A stretch of DNA of 32,373 nucleotides from Paracoccaceae bacterium (GTDB taxonomy: Bacteria > Pseudomonadota > Alphaproteobacteria > Rhodobacterales > Rhodobacteraceae): assembly GCA_030065075.1 (NCBI GenBank), contig JASJDQ010000026.1, positions 1-32,373 on the forward strand. Reading direction: 5' to 3'. Below the pieces are notes generated by a model. It was not told the DNA's origin, searched no databases, and saw only the letters and a program-made list of their open reading frames with translations. Positions 8,438 through 19,088 of the stretch are shown here, piece after piece. Every line of letters starts with the position of its first letter. The stretch's first letter is position 1. The position numbers and the translations under genes were made by a program.

Positions 8438-10242
8438 CGTCGTCCAAACAGTTTTTCGATGTCCGCAAGTTTCAATTCCACATACGTCGGGCGTCCGTGG
8501 TTGCACTGGCCCGACAGAGGTGTCGCTTCCATTTCGCGCAAAAGCGCGTTCATCTCGTCCGCCTGCATTCGGCGCCCGGTGCGGACCGAGCCATGGCACG
8601 CCATCCGGGAAAGCACAGCATCCAGACGCGCCTGCAGCGTCGTGCTACCCCCTGCCTCGTCCAACTCATCAACGATGTCCAGCAAAAGCGGTTTTGCATC
8701 GATCGCGCCAAGGATCGCTGGCGTTTCGCGCACCGCCACGGTCCCAGTTCCGAATGCTTCGATGACCAATCCAAGGCCTGCCAGATCATTCGCCAGCGCC
8801 AAAAGCCGATCCGCCGCGTCACCAAGCTCGACGATCTCCGGCACCAGAAGTGCCTGAGAGGCCACGCCTTTTTCCGCTCGCTGCGCCTTCAGTTTCTCAT
8901 AAACCAGCCGCTCATGCGCGGCATGGGCATCGACCAGAACCACCCCGTCGGTGGTTTGCGCGACGATGAAATTCTCATGCACTTGTGCCCGCGCAGCGCC
9001 AAGCGGCAGCGCTTCGGTTGCAGGCTCTGGCGCGGGCTCGAAGCGCGCCGTGGCTTCGGCGAAGCCGTCCAGAGCCGCCGTGCGCTGCTCGGGATAGCCC
9101 CGGGGGCTGGGCGCACGGTCCATCTGGTAGACACGGGGTTTCATTTCGGGCGCCCGAAACGCTCCTAGCGTGTCCCCCGCCACCGTCGACGACGCGCGAT
9201 GCCCAGCATCCGCCAAAGCATGGCGCAAGCCGCTGACGATCAGACCGCGCGCGACACCCGGCTCGCGAAATCGCACCTCGGATTTCGCGGGGTGCACATT
9301 GACATCCACCAGCTTCGGATCGCAGTCGATAAAGAGCGCTGACGCCGCATGCCGGTCGCGAGACAGCACGTCCATATAAGCCGCCCGCAACGCGCCAATC
9401 AGTTGCTTGTCGCGCACCGGGCGGCCGTTGACGAAGAAGTACTGATGGACCGCCGACCCCCGCGAATAGGTTGGCAAGGCGGCGTAGCCGGTCAGGTGCA
9501 ACCCCTCGCGCTCTGCGTCAAGCGCCACGGCATTCTCGACAAACTCGGCCCCCAGTATGTGACGCAATCGCCCGGCCAAGGCGCACGTCGGATCACCGGC
9601 TTCGGCCGACACCTGAAAGACGGTGCGCGGCGCTTCGGTTTCGTCAATCAATTCGAAGGAAATATACGGCTCGGCCATCGCAAGCCGTTTGACCACATCC
9701 GTGACCGCCTGCATTTCCGCGCGGTCGCTGCGCAGGAACTTCAGCCGGGCTGGAGTCGCATAGAAAAGATCGCGGAGCTCGACCGTGGTGCCTTTTGGGC
9801 CAGCGGCGGGCCGCAGCGCGCCGACCTCGCCGCCGGACGCGCGTAGTTCGTGCGCGTCGCTGCCATTTGGGCGTGACGTGATGATGAAGCGCGCGACCGC
9901 GGCCAAAGACGCCAATGCCTCTCCTCGAAACCCGAAGGTGTGGATGTTCAAAAGATCCGAACCGTCGATTTTCGACGTCGCGTGGCGCGCCACGGCAAGG
10001 GGCAGATCGCTTTCCTGAATGCCCGCGCCATCGTCGCGCACCCGGATCAGGCGCTTACCACCCTGAGCCACGGCGATCGTGATCCGACCGGCGCCCGCAT
10101 CGATGGCATTTTCGACCAGTTCCTTGACGGCGGAAGCTGGCCGTTCCACGACTTCGCCGGCCGCAATCCGGTTGATAGCCGCATCGTCAAGCGGCCTTAT
10201 CCGACCAGAAATCTGGCTTATATTGGGGTCCGGGGCGTGCAT
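8434..10242 (-). CDS. mutL: DNA mismatch repair protein MutL
   Basis: A 602-aa GHKL ATPase that couples MutS mismatch recognition to downstream repair. The N-terminal ATPase motifs are present: [37 protein letters not shown] and [14 protein letters not shown]. After a variable linker, the C-terminal domain has a [12 protein letters not shown] segment in the place of the DQHAxxE endonuclease motif, then [12 protein letters not shown] and [12 protein letters not shown]. These indicate the nicking-endonuclease type found in bacteria lacking MutH, though Gln is Ala in the first motif and Pro is Asn in the last. It overlaps rmuC by four bases. Confidence 0.96.
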   Translation of the reverse strand: MHAPDPNISQISGRIRPLDDAAINRIAAGEVVERPASAVKELVENAIDAGAGRITIAVAQGGKRLIRVRDDGAGIQESDLPLAVARHATSKIDGSDLLNIHTFGFRGEALASLAAVARFIITSRPNGSDAHELRASGGEVGALRPAAGPKGTTVELRDLFYATPARLKFLRSDRAEMQAVTDVVKRLAMAEPYISFELIDETEAPRTVFQVSAEAGDPTCALAGRLRHILGAEFVENAVALDAEREGLHLTGYAALPTYSRGSAVHQYFFVNGRPVRDKQLIGALRAAYMDVLSRDRHAASALFIDCDPKLVDVNVHPAKSEVRFREPGVARGLIVSGLRHALADAGHRASSTVAGDTLGAFRAPEMKPRVYQMDRAPSPRGYPEQRTAALDGFAEATARFEPAPEPATEALPLGAARAQVHENFIVAQTTDGVVLVDAHAAHERLVYEKLKAQRAEKGVASQALLVPEIVELGDAADRLLALANDLAGLGLVIEAFGTGTVAVRETPAILGAIDAKPLLLDIVDELDEAGGSTTLQARLDAVLSRMACHGSVRTGRRMQADEMNALLREMEATPLSGQCNHGRPTYVELKLADIEKLFGRR

Positions 10243-10259
10243 ACCACAAAAGGTAGCAT

Positions 10260-10274
10260 TCCCGCGCGGCGGGA
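10260..10274 (-). terminator. Possible weak hairpin between the LysE-type gene and mutL
   Basis: TCCCGC (10260-10265) and GCGGGA (10269-10274) form a 6-bp stem with a 3-base loop in the 42-base gap. On the minus strand a short TTTT follows after about ten bases. This is too weak to be sure of termination; it may only reduce readthrough into mutL. Confidence 0.25.
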
Positions 10275-10284
10275 TCCAGTGCGA

Positions 10285-10890
10285 TCAAATGTTGAACAAA
10301 AGCGTTAGCGCGATGGTCCACATCAGGCTGCCAACGGCAATGTCCAGCATCCGCCAACTGGATGGCTTGGCGAAAAACGGCGCCAAAAGCCGCGCACCGT
10401 AACCGAGCGAAAAGAAGAAGAAAAAACTTGCTGAAATGGCCCCGATGGCAAAGGCCAACCGGCTGCCTTCATGCACAGCCGCGATGGACCCCAGCAAAAC
10501 AAGCGTATCGAGGTACACATGCGGGTTGCCCCAGGTCAGCGCCAGGCAAACGGCGACCGTCTTCCAAAGCCCGCCGTTTCCATGCCCATTGGCCTCCAAC
10601 GCACTGTTGCCCGAGAAGGCAGAATAGAATGCCAGCAGCCCATAGATCAGCAGAAAGCCCGCGCCACCCAGTGTCATCAGCGGCTTCATCCAGGGATAAG
10701 CCTGCGCCATCGCGCCAAACCCGGCAACGCCCGCGGTCATCAGCACAGCGTCCGACAGAGCGCACGTCAAAACAACCGCCAGCACGTGCTGCTGTCGAAT
10801 GCCCTGGCGCAAAACAAAGGCGTTTTGCGCGCCGATCGCCACAATCAAAGACAGGCTCAGCGCAAAACCGGTAATAAACGAGGTTGTCAC
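10285..10890 (-). CDS. LysE/ArgO-type amino acid exporter
   Basis: A 201-aa integral membrane protein of the LysE superfamily, which exports basic amino acids. The N-terminal signature [24 protein letters not shown] is the most diagnostic part ([11 protein letters not shown] is typical of the LysE/ArgO branch). Further features are [19 protein letters not shown] and [19 protein letters not shown]. Five to six membrane helices span the sequence, including a run of phenylalanines ([12 protein letters not shown]). The GTG start at 10890 overlaps the yebC stop as GTGA, so translation is coupled. The substrate (Lys or Arg) cannot be decided from sequence. Confidence 0.9.
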   Translation of the reverse strand: MTTSFITGFALSLSLIVAIGAQNAFVLRQGIRQQHVLAVVLTCALSDAVLMTAGVAGFGAMAQAYPWMKPLMTLGGAGFLLIYGLLAFYSAFSGNSALEANGHGNGGLWKTVAVCLALTWGNPHVYLDTLVLLGSIAAVHEGSRLAFAIGAISASFFFFFSLGYGARLLAPFFAKPSSWRMLDIAVGSLMWTIALTLLFNI

Positions 10891-11630
10891 GCGAGTTGCG
10901 CCATAACCTCGTCAGAGACCTCGAAATTGGCGGTGACGCGCTGCACGTCGTCATCGTCCTCGAGAACTTCGATGAGTTTCATAAGTTTTTGTGCGCCTTC
11001 CAGATCGAGCTCGGTCATCGTGGTCGGCTTCCAAATGAGTTTTGTCGACTCCGCCTCTCCCAAAGCCGCTTCAATCGCAGTCGAGACGGCGTTCAATTCC
11101 GTATCTGCGGTGTAAACAAGATGCCCGTCTTCCGAGCTTTCAACGTCTTCCGCTCCGGCTTCAATTGCCGCCATCATTACCGTATCCTCGTCACCGACGT
11201 CCGCGGGGTAGAATATCTCCCCTTTCCGCTCGAACATGAAACTGACCGAGCCGGTTTCGCCAAGATTTCCACCATGTTTTCCGAAAGTTGATCGTACGGT
11301 CGAGGCGGTCCGGTTCCGGTTGTCTGTCATCGCCTCGACGATGACGGCCACACCGCCGGGGCCGTAGCCCTCGTACCGGATTTCCTCGAAATCATCACCC
11401 TCGCCCGCCTGGCTTTTGGATATGGCACGCTCGATCACGTCCTTCGGCACGGACTGCGTCCGCGCCTCTTTCACAGCCAGACGCAGACGCGGGTTCTTTT
11501 CCGGGTCCGGATCGCCCATCTTCGCCGCCACGGTGATTTCCTTGGCGAGCTTCGAAAACAGCTTGGAGCGCGCCGCGTCCTGACGCCCTTTCCTGTGCTG
11601 GATGTTTGCCCATTTTGAGTGGCCTGCCAT
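10887..11630 (-). CDS. yebC: YebC/PmpR family transcriptional regulator or translation factor
   Basis: A 247-aa member of the YebC/PmpR (TACO1) family, long described as DNA-binding regulators and more recently linked to relief of ribosome stalling. The N-terminus [19 protein letters not shown] is nearly invariant in the family. Also seen are [32 protein letters not shown], and [15 protein letters not shown] followed by KHGGNLG. The start is supported by an AGGAGG Shine-Dalgarno sequence upstream; an in-frame extension to 11690 is ignored for that reason. The downstream exporter gene overlaps its stop. Confidence 0.95.
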   Translation of the reverse strand: MAGHSKWANIQHRKGRQDAARSKLFSKLAKEITVAAKMGDPDPEKNPRLRLAVKEARTQSVPKDVIERAISKSQAGEGDDFEEIRYEGYGPGGVAVIVEAMTDNRNRTASTVRSTFGKHGGNLGETGSVSFMFERKGEIFYPADVGDEDTVMMAAIEAGAEDVESSEDGHLVYTADTELNAVSTAIEAALGEAESTKLIWKPTTMTELDLEGAQKLMKLIEVLEDDDDVQRVTANFEVSDEVMAQLA

Positions 11631-11766
11631 AGCCCTCGCTCCTCCTACGCAACACGAACGCGACACCCATATATGCAGGCTGCCCTGCAACGCGCAAGCC
11701 CTTGAGTTTCAACGCTTACCGGCACTTCAGGAAACAGTGTCGCCGGGCCGTCGCGGATAACCTGAC

Positions 11767-11781
11767 CTAATGCGGCATTAG
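11767..11781. repeat. Short perfect palindrome between tyrS and yebC
   Basis: CTAATG (11767-11772) and CATTAG (11776-11781) flank a 3-base CGG centre in the 165-base gap downstream of tyrS and upstream of yebC. There is no T run on either side, so it looks more like a small operator or RNA hairpin than a terminator. No clear promoter could be assigned in the rest of the gap. Confidence 0.35.
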
Positions 11782-11795
11782 CGCGTTGCGCCTGC

Positions 11796-13049
11796 CTAGT
11801 CGGCCATTTTCACAAGCGCATGCCGCTTCTTGCCAGCCGATAGCTTGATCGGCGACGCAAGTGCTGCCCTGTCGATCATCAGGCCCGCATCCGTCACTGG
11901 CTCGTCGTCCATTCGCGCACCATGGTCCGCGATCAGGCGTTTCGCCTCTTTCCCCGACTTCACAAGGCCCGACCGAACGATCAACTGCGTGATCGAAATG
12001 CCGTCGCCCACATCTTCCCCGGTAAGCTCCAAAGTCGGCAGGTCGTCACCAACACCACCCTTTTCGAACACCTCACGCGCCGTCGCCTCGGCCGCTGCCG
12101 CCGCATCCGCACCACGGCAAAGCGTCGTGACCTCGTTGGCCAGAAGAACCTTGGCATCGTTGATCTCGGAGCCGCCCAACGCGCCCAGGCGCTCGCACTC
12201 GTCCACCGGCAATTCCGTGAACATCTTGAGGAACTTGCCCACGTCCGCGTCCGGCACGTTCCGCCACCACTGCCAGAACTCATAGGATGCCATCATATCG
12301 TCGTTCAGCCAGACGGCACCTTCGGCGGACTTGCCCATCTTCTTGCCATCGGCGCGCGTCACCAGCGGTGTCGTCAGCCCGAAAGCTTCCGTCGCCTCGA
12401 CCCGGCGGATCAGGTCGACGCCCGAGACGATGTTGCCCCATTGGTCCGATCCGCCCATCTGCAGGATGCAGCCATGGCGGCGGTAGAGTTCCAGGAAATC
12501 ATAGGCCTGCAGCAGCATATAGTTGAATTCGATGAAGCTGAGCGCCTGCTCGCGATCCAGCCGAGACTTGACGCTTTCGAACGCCAGCAAGCGATTGATC
12601 GTGAAGTGTTTTCCGATATCGCGCAGGAATTCGATGTATTTCAGCTCGTCCAGCCATTCGGCATTGTTCACCAGCGGGCTGTCGGTCGGCCCATCCCCGT
12701 AAGCGATGTAGCGCGAGAACACCTGCCTGATACCGTCGGCGTTCGCATTGATCTGCTCGACCGAGATGATCTTGCGCATCTCGTCCTTGCCGGACGGATC
12801 GCCGACCTTTGTCGTCCCCCCACCCATCAGCGTGATCGGTCGGTGCCCGGTCTTCTGCATCCAGCGCAGCAGCATGATCTGCACTAGGTTCCCGATGTGC
12901 AGCGATGTCGCCGTAAGATCGAACCCGATGTAGCCCGTCACCGTTTCCTTGTGGAACCGCGCATCGAGCTCTTCCAGATCGGTGCAATCGGCCAGAAACC
13001 CGCGCGCCATGATGGTGGCGATGAACTCGGATTTCGGGTGATAGGTCAT
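11796..13049 (-). CDS. tyrS: Tyrosyl-tRNA synthetase
   Basis: A 417-aa class I aminoacyl-tRNA synthetase that charges tRNA-Tyr. The first signature is [18 protein letters not shown] (HIGH-like motif HIGN) and the second is [15 protein letters not shown] (KMSKS-like motif KMGKS). Also seen are [18 protein letters not shown] and a C-terminal S4 RNA-binding domain ([20 protein letters not shown]). The family usually starts MTYHPKS, which supports the ATG at 13049; an ATG four codons upstream (13061) is possible. anmK diverges from it across a short gap. Confidence 0.95.
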   Translation of the reverse strand: MTYHPKSEFIATIMARGFLADCTDLEELDARFHKETVTGYIGFDLTATSLHIGNLVQIMLLRWMQKTGHRPITLMGGGTTKVGDPSGKDEMRKIISVEQINANADGIRQVFSRYIAYGDGPTDSPLVNNAEWLDELKYIEFLRDIGKHFTINRLLAFESVKSRLDREQALSFIEFNYMLLQAYDFLELYRRHGCILQMGGSDQWGNIVSGVDLIRRVEATEAFGLTTPLVTRADGKKMGKSAEGAVWLNDDMMASYEFWQWWRNVPDADVGKFLKMFTELPVDECERLGALGGSEINDAKVLLANEVTTLCRGADAAAAAEATAREVFEKGGVGDDLPTLELTGEDVGDGISITQLIVRSGLVKSGKEAKRLIADHGARMDDEPVTDAGLMIDRAALASPIKLSAGKKRHALVKMAD

Positions 13050-13060
13050 TGGAACATCCA

Positions 13061-13089
13061 TTTAACGTCAGAAGCCCTAGCCCTATACT
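13061..13089 (+). promoter_or_regulatory. Candidate sigma-70-type promoter for anmK
   Basis: A good -10 element, TATACT (13084-13089), is preceded at a 17-base spacing by a poor -35, TTTAAC (13061-13066). An AAGGGGAAG ribosome-binding stretch and the anmK ATG follow. The tyrS start is embedded in the same 50-65 base divergent region. Based on pattern match alone. Confidence 0.35.
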
Positions 13090-13113
13090 GTCGGACAGGG
13101 AAAAGGGGAAGAC

Positions 13114-14211
13114 ATGAGCAGGCAGACAGCGCTTTGGGCCTTGGGCGCGATGTCAGGGACATCGCTGGACGGGATCGACGCGGCGCTGGTTCTGACCGAT
13201 GGCGAGGAGGTTTTCGAATTCGGTGCTTCCCGCTATCGCGCTTACACGGACGCAGAGCGCAAGGTGCTTCGAAACGCGTTAGGTCACTGGGACGGACCTG
13301 CGGTTGAAGAAGCCACCAAGGTGGTCGAGGCCGCACATATCGAAGCGCTTCAGTCCTTTGAGACCTCGGATATCATCGGGTTCCACGGCCAGACACTCGC
13401 CCATGCACCGGATAAGGGGCAAACGTTGCAAGCCGGGAATGGCATGGTGCTGGCAGACGCACTGCAAACCCCCGTTGTCTGGGATTTCCGAACGGCTGAC
13501 ATGAAGCTCGGCGGGCAAGGTGCGCCGCTGGCACCGTTCTACCACTTCGCTCTGGCCAAGCGCTTGGGCTTCACCGACCCCGTCGCCTTCCTGAACCTAG
13601 GCGGCGTCGGCAACATAACCCTGATCGACCCCAGCGCCACCTCGCCCGAAGCCGACGGCGCCTGTCTGGCCTTCGATACCGGACCGGGCAACGCGCTGAT
13701 CGACGATCTTTGCCAGCAGCGAACGGGCGCTCGGATGGACAAGGACGGTGCACTGGTCCGGGCTGGCCGCGTGCACGAGGACATCCTGGAGCAGATGATG
13801 GCCTCGGCCTACTTCCCAAAGGTCCCGCCCAAGTCTCTGGACCGGAACGACTTTTCGCATTGGAGCGATCTGGTCGCAGCCCTCTCGGACGCAGACGCCG
13901 CCGCCACGCTGGCAGCCGGAACTGCCAGATCCGTTGCGCTTGCGCTGGTCCACACCGAGAGGCCGCCGAAGCGAATGCTGGTCACCGGCGGTGGACGTCG
14001 GAACCCCGGGCTGATGGTTCTGTTGAAACGCGACCTGCCATGCCCCGTCGTTCCCGTCGAAGATCACGAACTGGATGGCGATATGCTGGAGGCGCAAGCC
14101 TTTGCCTATCTTGCGGTTCGCGTCTTTCATGGTCTGCCGACATCGGCCCCGGGTACGACCGGCGTCGCGGCGGCGGTCGGCGGTGGCCAGGTCAGCAGAC
14201 CAACCGCTTGA
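13114..14211 (+). CDS. anmK: Anhydro-N-acetylmuramic acid kinase
   Basis: A 365-aa kinase that converts 1,6-anhydro-MurNAc to MurNAc-6-phosphate in peptidoglycan recycling. Family motifs: [17 protein letters not shown] at the N-terminus (ATP-binding phosphate 1), [58 protein letters not shown] and the C-terminal [13 protein letters not shown]. Length and start match the family. It converges with lon on a shared terminator. Confidence 0.95.
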   Translation: MSRQTALWALGAMSGTSLDGIDAALVLTDGEEVFEFGASRYRAYTDAERKVLRNALGHWDGPAVEEATKVVEAAHIEALQSFETSDIIGFHGQTLAHAPDKGQTLQAGNGMVLADALQTPVVWDFRTADMKLGGQGAPLAPFYHFALAKRLGFTDPVAFLNLGGVGNITLIDPSATSPEADGACLAFDTGPGNALIDDLCQQRTGARMDKDGALVRAGRVHEDILEQMMASAYFPKVPPKSLDRNDFSHWSDLVAALSDADAAATLAAGTARSVALALVHTERPPKRMLVTGGGRRNPGLMVLLKRDLPCPVVPVEDHELDGDMLEAQAFAYLAVRVFHGLPTSAPGTTGVAAAVGGGQVSRPTA

Positions 14212-14212
14212 T

Positions 14213-14246
14213 AAAAAAAAGCAGGGCGGGAGTGCTCCCGCCCTGC
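14213..14246. terminator. Strong intrinsic terminator shared by anmK and lon
   Basis: A 12-base arm GCAGGGCGGGAG (14221-14232) is complementary to CTCCCGCCCTGC (14235-14246). The 2-base spacing in practice means an 11-bp stem with a 4-base loop. Eight A residues (14213-14220) directly precede it, giving a T8 tract for minus-strand transcripts leaving lon. On the plus strand only a short TT follows, so it serves lon best while also ending anmK. Confidence 0.9.
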
Positions 14247-14265
14247 TTGCAGTCTTTAGATACGT

Positions 14266-16674
14266 TTAATGCGCCGTGGCACCCGTGCCATCGCCAGAGC
14301 CAGCGAGCCGGGCGGCCGCTGCAGCTTCTTCCGCTGCCTCGTCCCACTCGATGGCTTTGGGTTTCCGGGCCAATGCGTGCTTCAACACGTCAGACACGTG
14401 AGCCACAGGGATGATCTTGAGCCCGTCCTTAACGTTGTCCGGGATCTCGGCCAGATCCTTTTCGTTCTCTTCCGGAATCAGCACCGTTTTGATGCCGCCC
14501 CGAAGCGCCGCCAGCAGCTTTTCCTTCAGCCCACCGATGGGCATGGCATTGCCACGAAGCGAAACCTCGCCCGTCATGGCGATATCCTTCCGGACGGGGA
14601 TCTTCGTCAGCACCGACACGATCGATGTCACCATGGCCAAGCCGGCCGAGGGGCCATCCTTTGGCGTTGCGCCATCGGGCACGTGGACGTGGATGTCCAT
14701 CGTATCGAAGCGCGGAGGCTTCACGCCGATCGACGGCGCGATCGAGCGAACATAGCTCGAGGCCGCGTCAATCGACTCCTTCATGACATCGCCCAGCTTG
14801 CCGGTCGTCTTCATCCGGCCCTTGCCAGGCAGGCGCAACGCTTCGATCTGCAACAGATCGCCGCCAACGCTTGTCCATGCCAGCCCGGTCACCACGCCGA
14901 TCTGGTCCTCTTTCTCGGCCAGACCATAGCGGAACTTCTTCACGCCAAGGAATTCTTCCAGATTCTCGGGCGTTACGACGACTTTCTCATCTTCCTTCTT
15001 GATGATCTTGGTCACCGCTTTCCGCGCCAGCTTGGCGATCTCGCGTTCGAGGTTCCGCACACCCGCTTCGCGTGTGTAGGTGCGAATGATCTCGGACAAA
15101 GCCTCGTCCGTCAGTTCGAATTCCTTCTCGCGGAGCCCATGGTTCTTGATCTGCTTGCCGATCAGATGCTGGCGCGCGATTTCGGATTTCTCATCCTCAG
15201 TGTAACCCGCCAACGGAATGATCTCCATCCGGTCCAGAAGCGGGCCCGGCATGTTGTAGGAGTTCGCGGTGGTCAGGAACATCACGTTCGAGAGGTCGTA
15301 TTCGACTTCCATGTAATGGTCGACGAAGGTCGAGTTCTGCTCCGGATCGAGCACTTCCAACATGGCGCTGGCCGGGTCGCCCCGGAAATCCTGGCCCATC
15401 TTGTCGATCTCATCGAGCAGGATAAGCGGGTTCGTCGTCTTTGCCTTCTTCAGCGCCTGGATAATCTTGCCCGGCATCGAGCCGATATAAGTCCGCCGGT
15501 GACCGCGGATTTCGCTTTCATCGCGCACGCCGCCCAGCGAGATGCGGATGAATTCGCGCCCCGTCGCCTTCGCAACCGACTTGCCCAACGAGGTCTTACC
15601 AACGCCCGGAGGCCCGACAAGGCACAAGATCGGGCCCTTCAGCTTCTTCGAGCGCTGCTGAACGGCCAGGTATTCGACGATCCGTTCCTTGACCTTTTCA
15701 AGCCCATAGTGATCGTCGTCCAAAACCTTCTGGGCACGGCTCAGGTCCTTTTTCACGCGGCTTTTGACGCCCCATGGGATCGACAGCATCCAGTCCAGAT
15801 AGTTGCGCACCACGGTCGCTTCCGCGCTCATCGGCGACATGGACTTAAGCTTCTTCAGCTCGCCTTCCGCCTTCTCGCGCGCTTCCTTGGTGAACTTGGT
15901 CTCGGCGATCCTTTCTTCCAGCTCGGCGATCTCGTTCGAGCCGTCCTCACCGTCGCCCAATTCCTTCTGAATGGCCTTCATTTGCTCATTCAGATAGTAT
16001 TCGCGCTGCGTCCGCTCCATTTGGGACTTAACGCGCGTCTTGATCTTCTTTTCGACCTGAAGAACCGACATCTCGCCCTGCATCAGGCCGAATACGGCTT
16101 CCAGCCGCTCGGCCACGACCAGCGTCTCCAGAAGCGATTGCTTGCGGTCGACTTCGATCCCCAAATGACCCGACACGAGGTCGGCCAGTTTCGAGGCCTC
16201 CTGCGCCTCCGCCACCTGCGCCAACGCTTCTTCGGGTACGTTCTTTTTGACCTTGGAATAGCGCTCGAACTCTTCGGCAACCGACCGGATCAAAGCCGTG
16301 ACGGTTTCCTCGTCGCCCATCATCTCTTCCAGTGGCTCGGCAAAAGCTTCGAAAAAACTGTCGTTCTGGATGTATTCCGTGATCTTGACCCGCGCGCGAC
16401 CTTCGACCAGCACCTTGACGGTACCATCCGGCAGCTTGAGCAACTGCAACACATTGGCCAATACGCCAACGTCGTAGATGCCATCAGATGTCGGCTCATC
16501 AACGGCGGGATCGATCTGGCTGGACAACAGAATCTGCTTGTCGTCCTGCATGACCTCTTCCAACGCCCGCACCGATTTATCTCGCCCGACAAAAAGCGGC
16601 ACGATCATGTGCGGGAATACCACGATGTCCCTGAGCGGGAGCACCGGGAACGGATTTTCAAATGTTTCGCTCAT
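14266..16674 (-). CDS. lon: ATP-dependent protease La
   Basis: An 802-aa AAA+ serine protease that degrades misfolded and regulatory proteins. N-terminal Lon domain: [20 protein letters not shown]. The Walker A motif [13 protein letters not shown] lies at about residues 354-366, with Walker [12 protein letters not shown]. The protease domain has DGPSAGLAM with the catalytic Ser at about 676 and [14 protein letters not shown] with the catalytic Lys at about 719; the 43-residue spacing equals that of the E. coli enzyme. The ATG at 16674 (MSETFENPF) has an AAGGA ribosome-binding site. The C-terminus is a short Ala/Gly-rich tail ([14 protein letters not shown]). Confidence 0.97.
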   Translation of the reverse strand: MSETFENPFPVLPLRDIVVFPHMIVPLFVGRDKSVRALEEVMQDDKQILLSSQIDPAVDEPTSDGIYDVGVLANVLQLLKLPDGTVKVLVEGRARVKITEYIQNDSFFEAFAEPLEEMMGDEETVTALIRSVAEEFERYSKVKKNVPEEALAQVAEAQEASKLADLVSGHLGIEVDRKQSLLETLVVAERLEAVFGLMQGEMSVLQVEKKIKTRVKSQMERTQREYYLNEQMKAIQKELGDGEDGSNEIAELEERIAETKFTKEAREKAEGELKKLKSMSPMSAEATVVRNYLDWMLSIPWGVKSRVKKDLSRAQKVLDDDHYGLEKVKERIVEYLAVQQRSKKLKGPILCLVGPPGVGKTSLGKSVAKATGREFIRISLGGVRDESEIRGHRRTYIGSMPGKIIQALKKAKTTNPLILLDEIDKMGQDFRGDPASAMLEVLDPEQNSTFVDHYMEVEYDLSNVMFLTTANSYNMPGPLLDRMEIIPLAGYTEDEKSEIARQHLIGKQIKNHGLREKEFELTDEALSEIIRTYTREAGVRNLEREIAKLARKAVTKIIKKEDEKVVVTPENLEEFLGVKKFRYGLAEKEDQIGVVTGLAWTSVGGDLLQIEALRLPGKGRMKTTGKLGDVMKESIDAASSYVRSIAPSIGVKPPRFDTMDIHVHVPDGATPKDGPSAGLAMVTSIVSVLTKIPVRKDIAMTGEVSLRGNAMPIGGLKEKLLAALRGGIKTVLIPEENEKDLAEIPDNVKDGLKIIPVAHVSDVLKHALARKPKAIEWDEAAEEAAAAARLAGSGDGTGATAH

Positions 16675-16990
16675 ACCTGCGTCCTTGAAGCTGCAAGAGG
16701 GACCATCCCGAATAGCGGCAATGCGTGCCCTCTCCTGGCCTCTATATGTGGTGCCACCTGCGGTGGCTTCAACCATCTGCTCGTCGGGTCAAATCTACCT
16801 GGCCCACAGCGGGGAGCAAGCATCCTTTGGAAAAAGCACGAACCGGGTCGGCGAAAAAGCTTACTGCGTCAACGAAATCCACACCCAGTCTTGAACGTTT
16901 CCGTAAAGGAAAAATTAACAAATGCGCCGCAATTTGGCCTGAAATCGGGACTAGCGAGGTGTGGGGGCTCCGCGAAAAGGGCGGCGCTGA
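16675..16990. other. Divergent intergenic region of lon, no gene seen
   Basis: This 316-base gap should carry the lon promoter (minus strand) and one for the next plus-strand gene. A weak candidate for the latter is TTGAAC (16891-16896) and ATTAAC (16914-16919) at a 17-base spacing, about 70 bases before the start at 16991. The spacer contains the small inverted repeat TTTCC/GGAAA (16898-16912). I could not find a convincing heat-shock (sigma-32) match for lon. Confidence 0.4.
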
Positions 16991-17482
16991 ATGCTTTCTG
17001 TGCTTGGTTCGCACTTGTATCAAGAACGCCGACGTCTTCTGTTCGTCGCATCAATGGCTTTCTTGGCAGGTGTCCTGCTATATCTCCCGGCCCCCATCTA
17101 CGTCGGGGCGGTGCATATCTCGCTCATCTCGGGCGTGGTTTACGCAACTGTTGTCGGCCTGGCCGCGTTCTTCGTGTGCCTAATCCTGCCGTCGATGCGT
17201 TTCATGATCGAGGCAGTCGCCGTATCACGCCTGTTCTTCGCATTCTTTGTCCTGTCGATGCCGCAGATTGGCTTTCAGATACTGGCCAATCCACTGCTGA
17301 CCGCCCTTCTGGTCGTGGCAGGTGGCGCAGCCATCAGCCGCGTCTTGCATGGCCGCATCCTGCGTGAGGGGCCGCGCTGGCAGATGCCAGGGCGGCCGCG
17401 GAAACCCGTTCGCATCGACGGAAACGCGTATCAGCATCGGATCGTTGCGTGGCTGGACGACGCCGCCCCGATCCCGGCCTGA
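16991..17482 (+). CDS. Small multi-pass membrane protein, unknown function
   Basis: A 163-aa protein. About four hydrophobic helices lie in residues 17-115 (LLFVASMAFLAGVLLYL; ISGVVYATVVGLAAFFVCLI; RLFFAFFVLSM; LLTALLVVAGGAAIS). A soluble, basic C-terminal tail follows (GRILREGPRWQMPGRPRKPV). I do not recognise the family. The base and codon use match its neighbours, so it looks like a resident gene. It is followed after 44 bases by the nucleoside hydrolase in the same direction and may be co-transcribed with it. Confidence 0.82.
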   Translation: MLSVLGSHLYQERRRLLFVASMAFLAGVLLYLPAPIYVGAVHISLISGVVYATVVGLAAFFVCLILPSMRFMIEAVAVSRLFFAFFVLSMPQIGFQILANPLLTALLVVAGGAAISRVLHGRILREGPRWQMPGRPRKPVRIDGNAYQHRIVAWLDDAAPIPA

Positions 17483-17526
17483 GGGGCCCATTGCCAAAGC
17501 GCTGATGCCGCGCCATGGTCCCCGCC

Positions 17527-18471
17527 ATGGCGCCCAGAAAAATCATCATCGACACCGATCCCGGCCAGGATGACGCCGTAGCAATCCTGCTGGCGCTCGC
17601 CTCGCGCGAGGAACTCGACGTCCTCGGCATCACCGCTGTCGCCGGCAATGTGCCGCTGGCCCTCACCCAGCGGAATGCACGCATTGTCTGCGAACTGGCG
17701 GGCCGCCCGGACATGCGCGTTTTTGCGGGCGCAGACGCCCCGATACATCGCGCGCTGGTCACCGCAGAACACGTACACGGCAAGACCGGACTTGATGGCC
17801 CGCCGGTGCCTGACCCAGACATGGACCTGCAAGCTCAGAATGCGGTCGATTTTATCATCGAGACGCTGATGGAGCATCCGCCAGGCACCGTCACGCTGGT
17901 GCCTATCGGACCACTCACGAACATCGCGCTGGCCTTCGAGAAAGCCCCCGAAATCGTGCCGCGCGTTGCCGAGATCGTGCTGATGGGCGGGGCCTATTTC
18001 GAGGTCGGGAACATCACGCCGGCGGCCGAGTTCAACATCTACGTCGATCCGGAAGCCGCTGAAATCGTGTTTAAATCAGGTGTCCCGCTTGTCGTGATGC
18101 CGCTTGATGTCACCCACAAGGCGCTGACCAGCCGCGCCCGGGTCGAGGCCTTCCGCGCGATGGGCACCGAGACCGGGCGCATGGTCGCCGCCTGGACCGA
18201 TTTCTTCGAGCGTTTCGACATGGAGAAATACGGCTCCGAAGGCGCGCCGCTGCACGATCCCTGCACCATCGCCTATCTGCTCAAGCCCGACCTGTTCAGC
18301 GGACGGCACATCAATGTCGCGATCGAGACCCAGTCGGACCTGACCCGCGGCATGACGGTCGCCGACTGGTGGCGCGTCACGGATCGCGCGCCAAACGCGA
18401 TGTTCATCGGTGATCTCGATGCCGAGGGGTATTTTGCCCTGCTGACCGAACGGTTAGCGAGGCTACCTTGA
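17527..18471 (+). CDS. Inosine/uridine-type nucleoside hydrolase
   Basis: A 314-aa member of the IUNH family, which cleaves the N-glycosidic bond of ribonucleosides to give base and ribose. The calcium-binding signature IIIDTDPGQDDAVAILLAL is at the N-terminus. Also present are VTLVPIGPLTNIALAFEKAP, VLMGGAYFEVGN, AEFNIYVDPEAAEIV and the late Asp in HDPCTIAYLL. MAPRKIIIDTD is the usual family start; an ATG four codons upstream (17515) is also in frame. Its stop overlaps the TTG start of the next gene. Substrate preference cannot be read from sequence. Confidence 0.93.
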   Translation: MAPRKIIIDTDPGQDDAVAILLALASREELDVLGITAVAGNVPLALTQRNARIVCELAGRPDMRVFAGADAPIHRALVTAEHVHGKTGLDGPPVPDPDMDLQAQNAVDFIIETLMEHPPGTVTLVPIGPLTNIALAFEKAPEIVPRVAEIVLMGGAYFEVGNITPAAEFNIYVDPEAAEIVFKSGVPLVVMPLDVTHKALTSRARVEAFRAMGTETGRMVAAWTDFFERFDMEKYGSEGAPLHDPCTIAYLLKPDLFSGRHINVAIETQSDLTRGMTVADWWRVTDRAPNAMFIGDLDAEGYFALLTERLARLP

Positions 18472-19088
18472 AGGAGGCTTTGCTTTCAGATTTGCTGGCA
18501 ACGCACGAGGTTTGCCACCCGTCTCGCCCTGTCTCGCTCTTCTCCGAGGGAGCGGAAGCGACGCTAACGATCGAAGGATTTCCATGGTGGGACGCTGAAC
18601 TACCGCGCGATGCCGACGCGCAGTTGGTCCTGAGTTTTGCCAGTGTGGTCGAAGGCAATCTGCAATTGCCCTTAGATGATGCGGAATTCCGGCAGGACGG
18701 GTTGTTGGATGGCCTTGCGCTCACGCCACTGGAAGATGCGTCTTGGGCGGTAGGTCCGCACATCGAGGTCTTTTGCTACAGACCATTTTCCGACGCCATG
18801 TCGATCTACTTGGCGGTAGAGCGTGCGTTGAATGACGTCGAATGCCCCCTGTCGCCAGAGCGGTATTTGAATCTCGGCGCTTGGCTGCAAGCAAGTTCAT
18901 GTTTCAAACTTGGAACCTTCCCGAAGCACGTTTTCGACCGGCTTGAACCCCAGTTACAAGACCACTCGATACTTGAGGCGGATCACCACCTGTTTACGGG
19001 AAGCCAGATCGCCAGCAAAGTGTCTGTAAAATTTGATGAAAACTGGCTGATCTGTGATCCGCCAACCGCCCGTTGGGAATGCCCATGA
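18468..19088 (+). CDS. Hypothetical 206-aa protein with TTG start
   Basis: No family recognised. It begins with TTG at 18468, overlapping the nucleoside hydrolase stop (TTGA). An AAGGAGG sequence lies just inside this start (18471-18477), so the true start could be a downstream in-frame TTG (18492). The protein is acidic and soluble, with several Trp and Cys and no signal or membrane helix (PWWDAELPRDADAQLVLSFA; ERYLNLGAWLQASSC). Base composition is noticeably lower in GC than its neighbours, which may mean a later arrival. The end overlaps the GNAT start as ATGA, so it is embedded in a coupled chain. Confidence 0.75.
   Translation: MKEALLSDLLATHEVCHPSRPVSLFSEGAEATLTIEGFPWWDAELPRDADAQLVLSFASVVEGNLQLPLDDAEFRQDGLLDGLALTPLEDASWAVGPHIEVFCYRPFSDAMSIYLAVERALNDVECPLSPERYLNLGAWLQASSCFKLGTFPKHVFDRLEPQLQDHSILEADHHLFTGSQIASKVSVKFDENWLICDPPTARWECP

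Noticed and set aside
14269-17367. Very long (1032-codon) plus-strand open frame opposite lon
   Set aside because: Translation is His/Arg/Leu-rich with no domain; it is the antisense shadow of lon in high-GC DNA.
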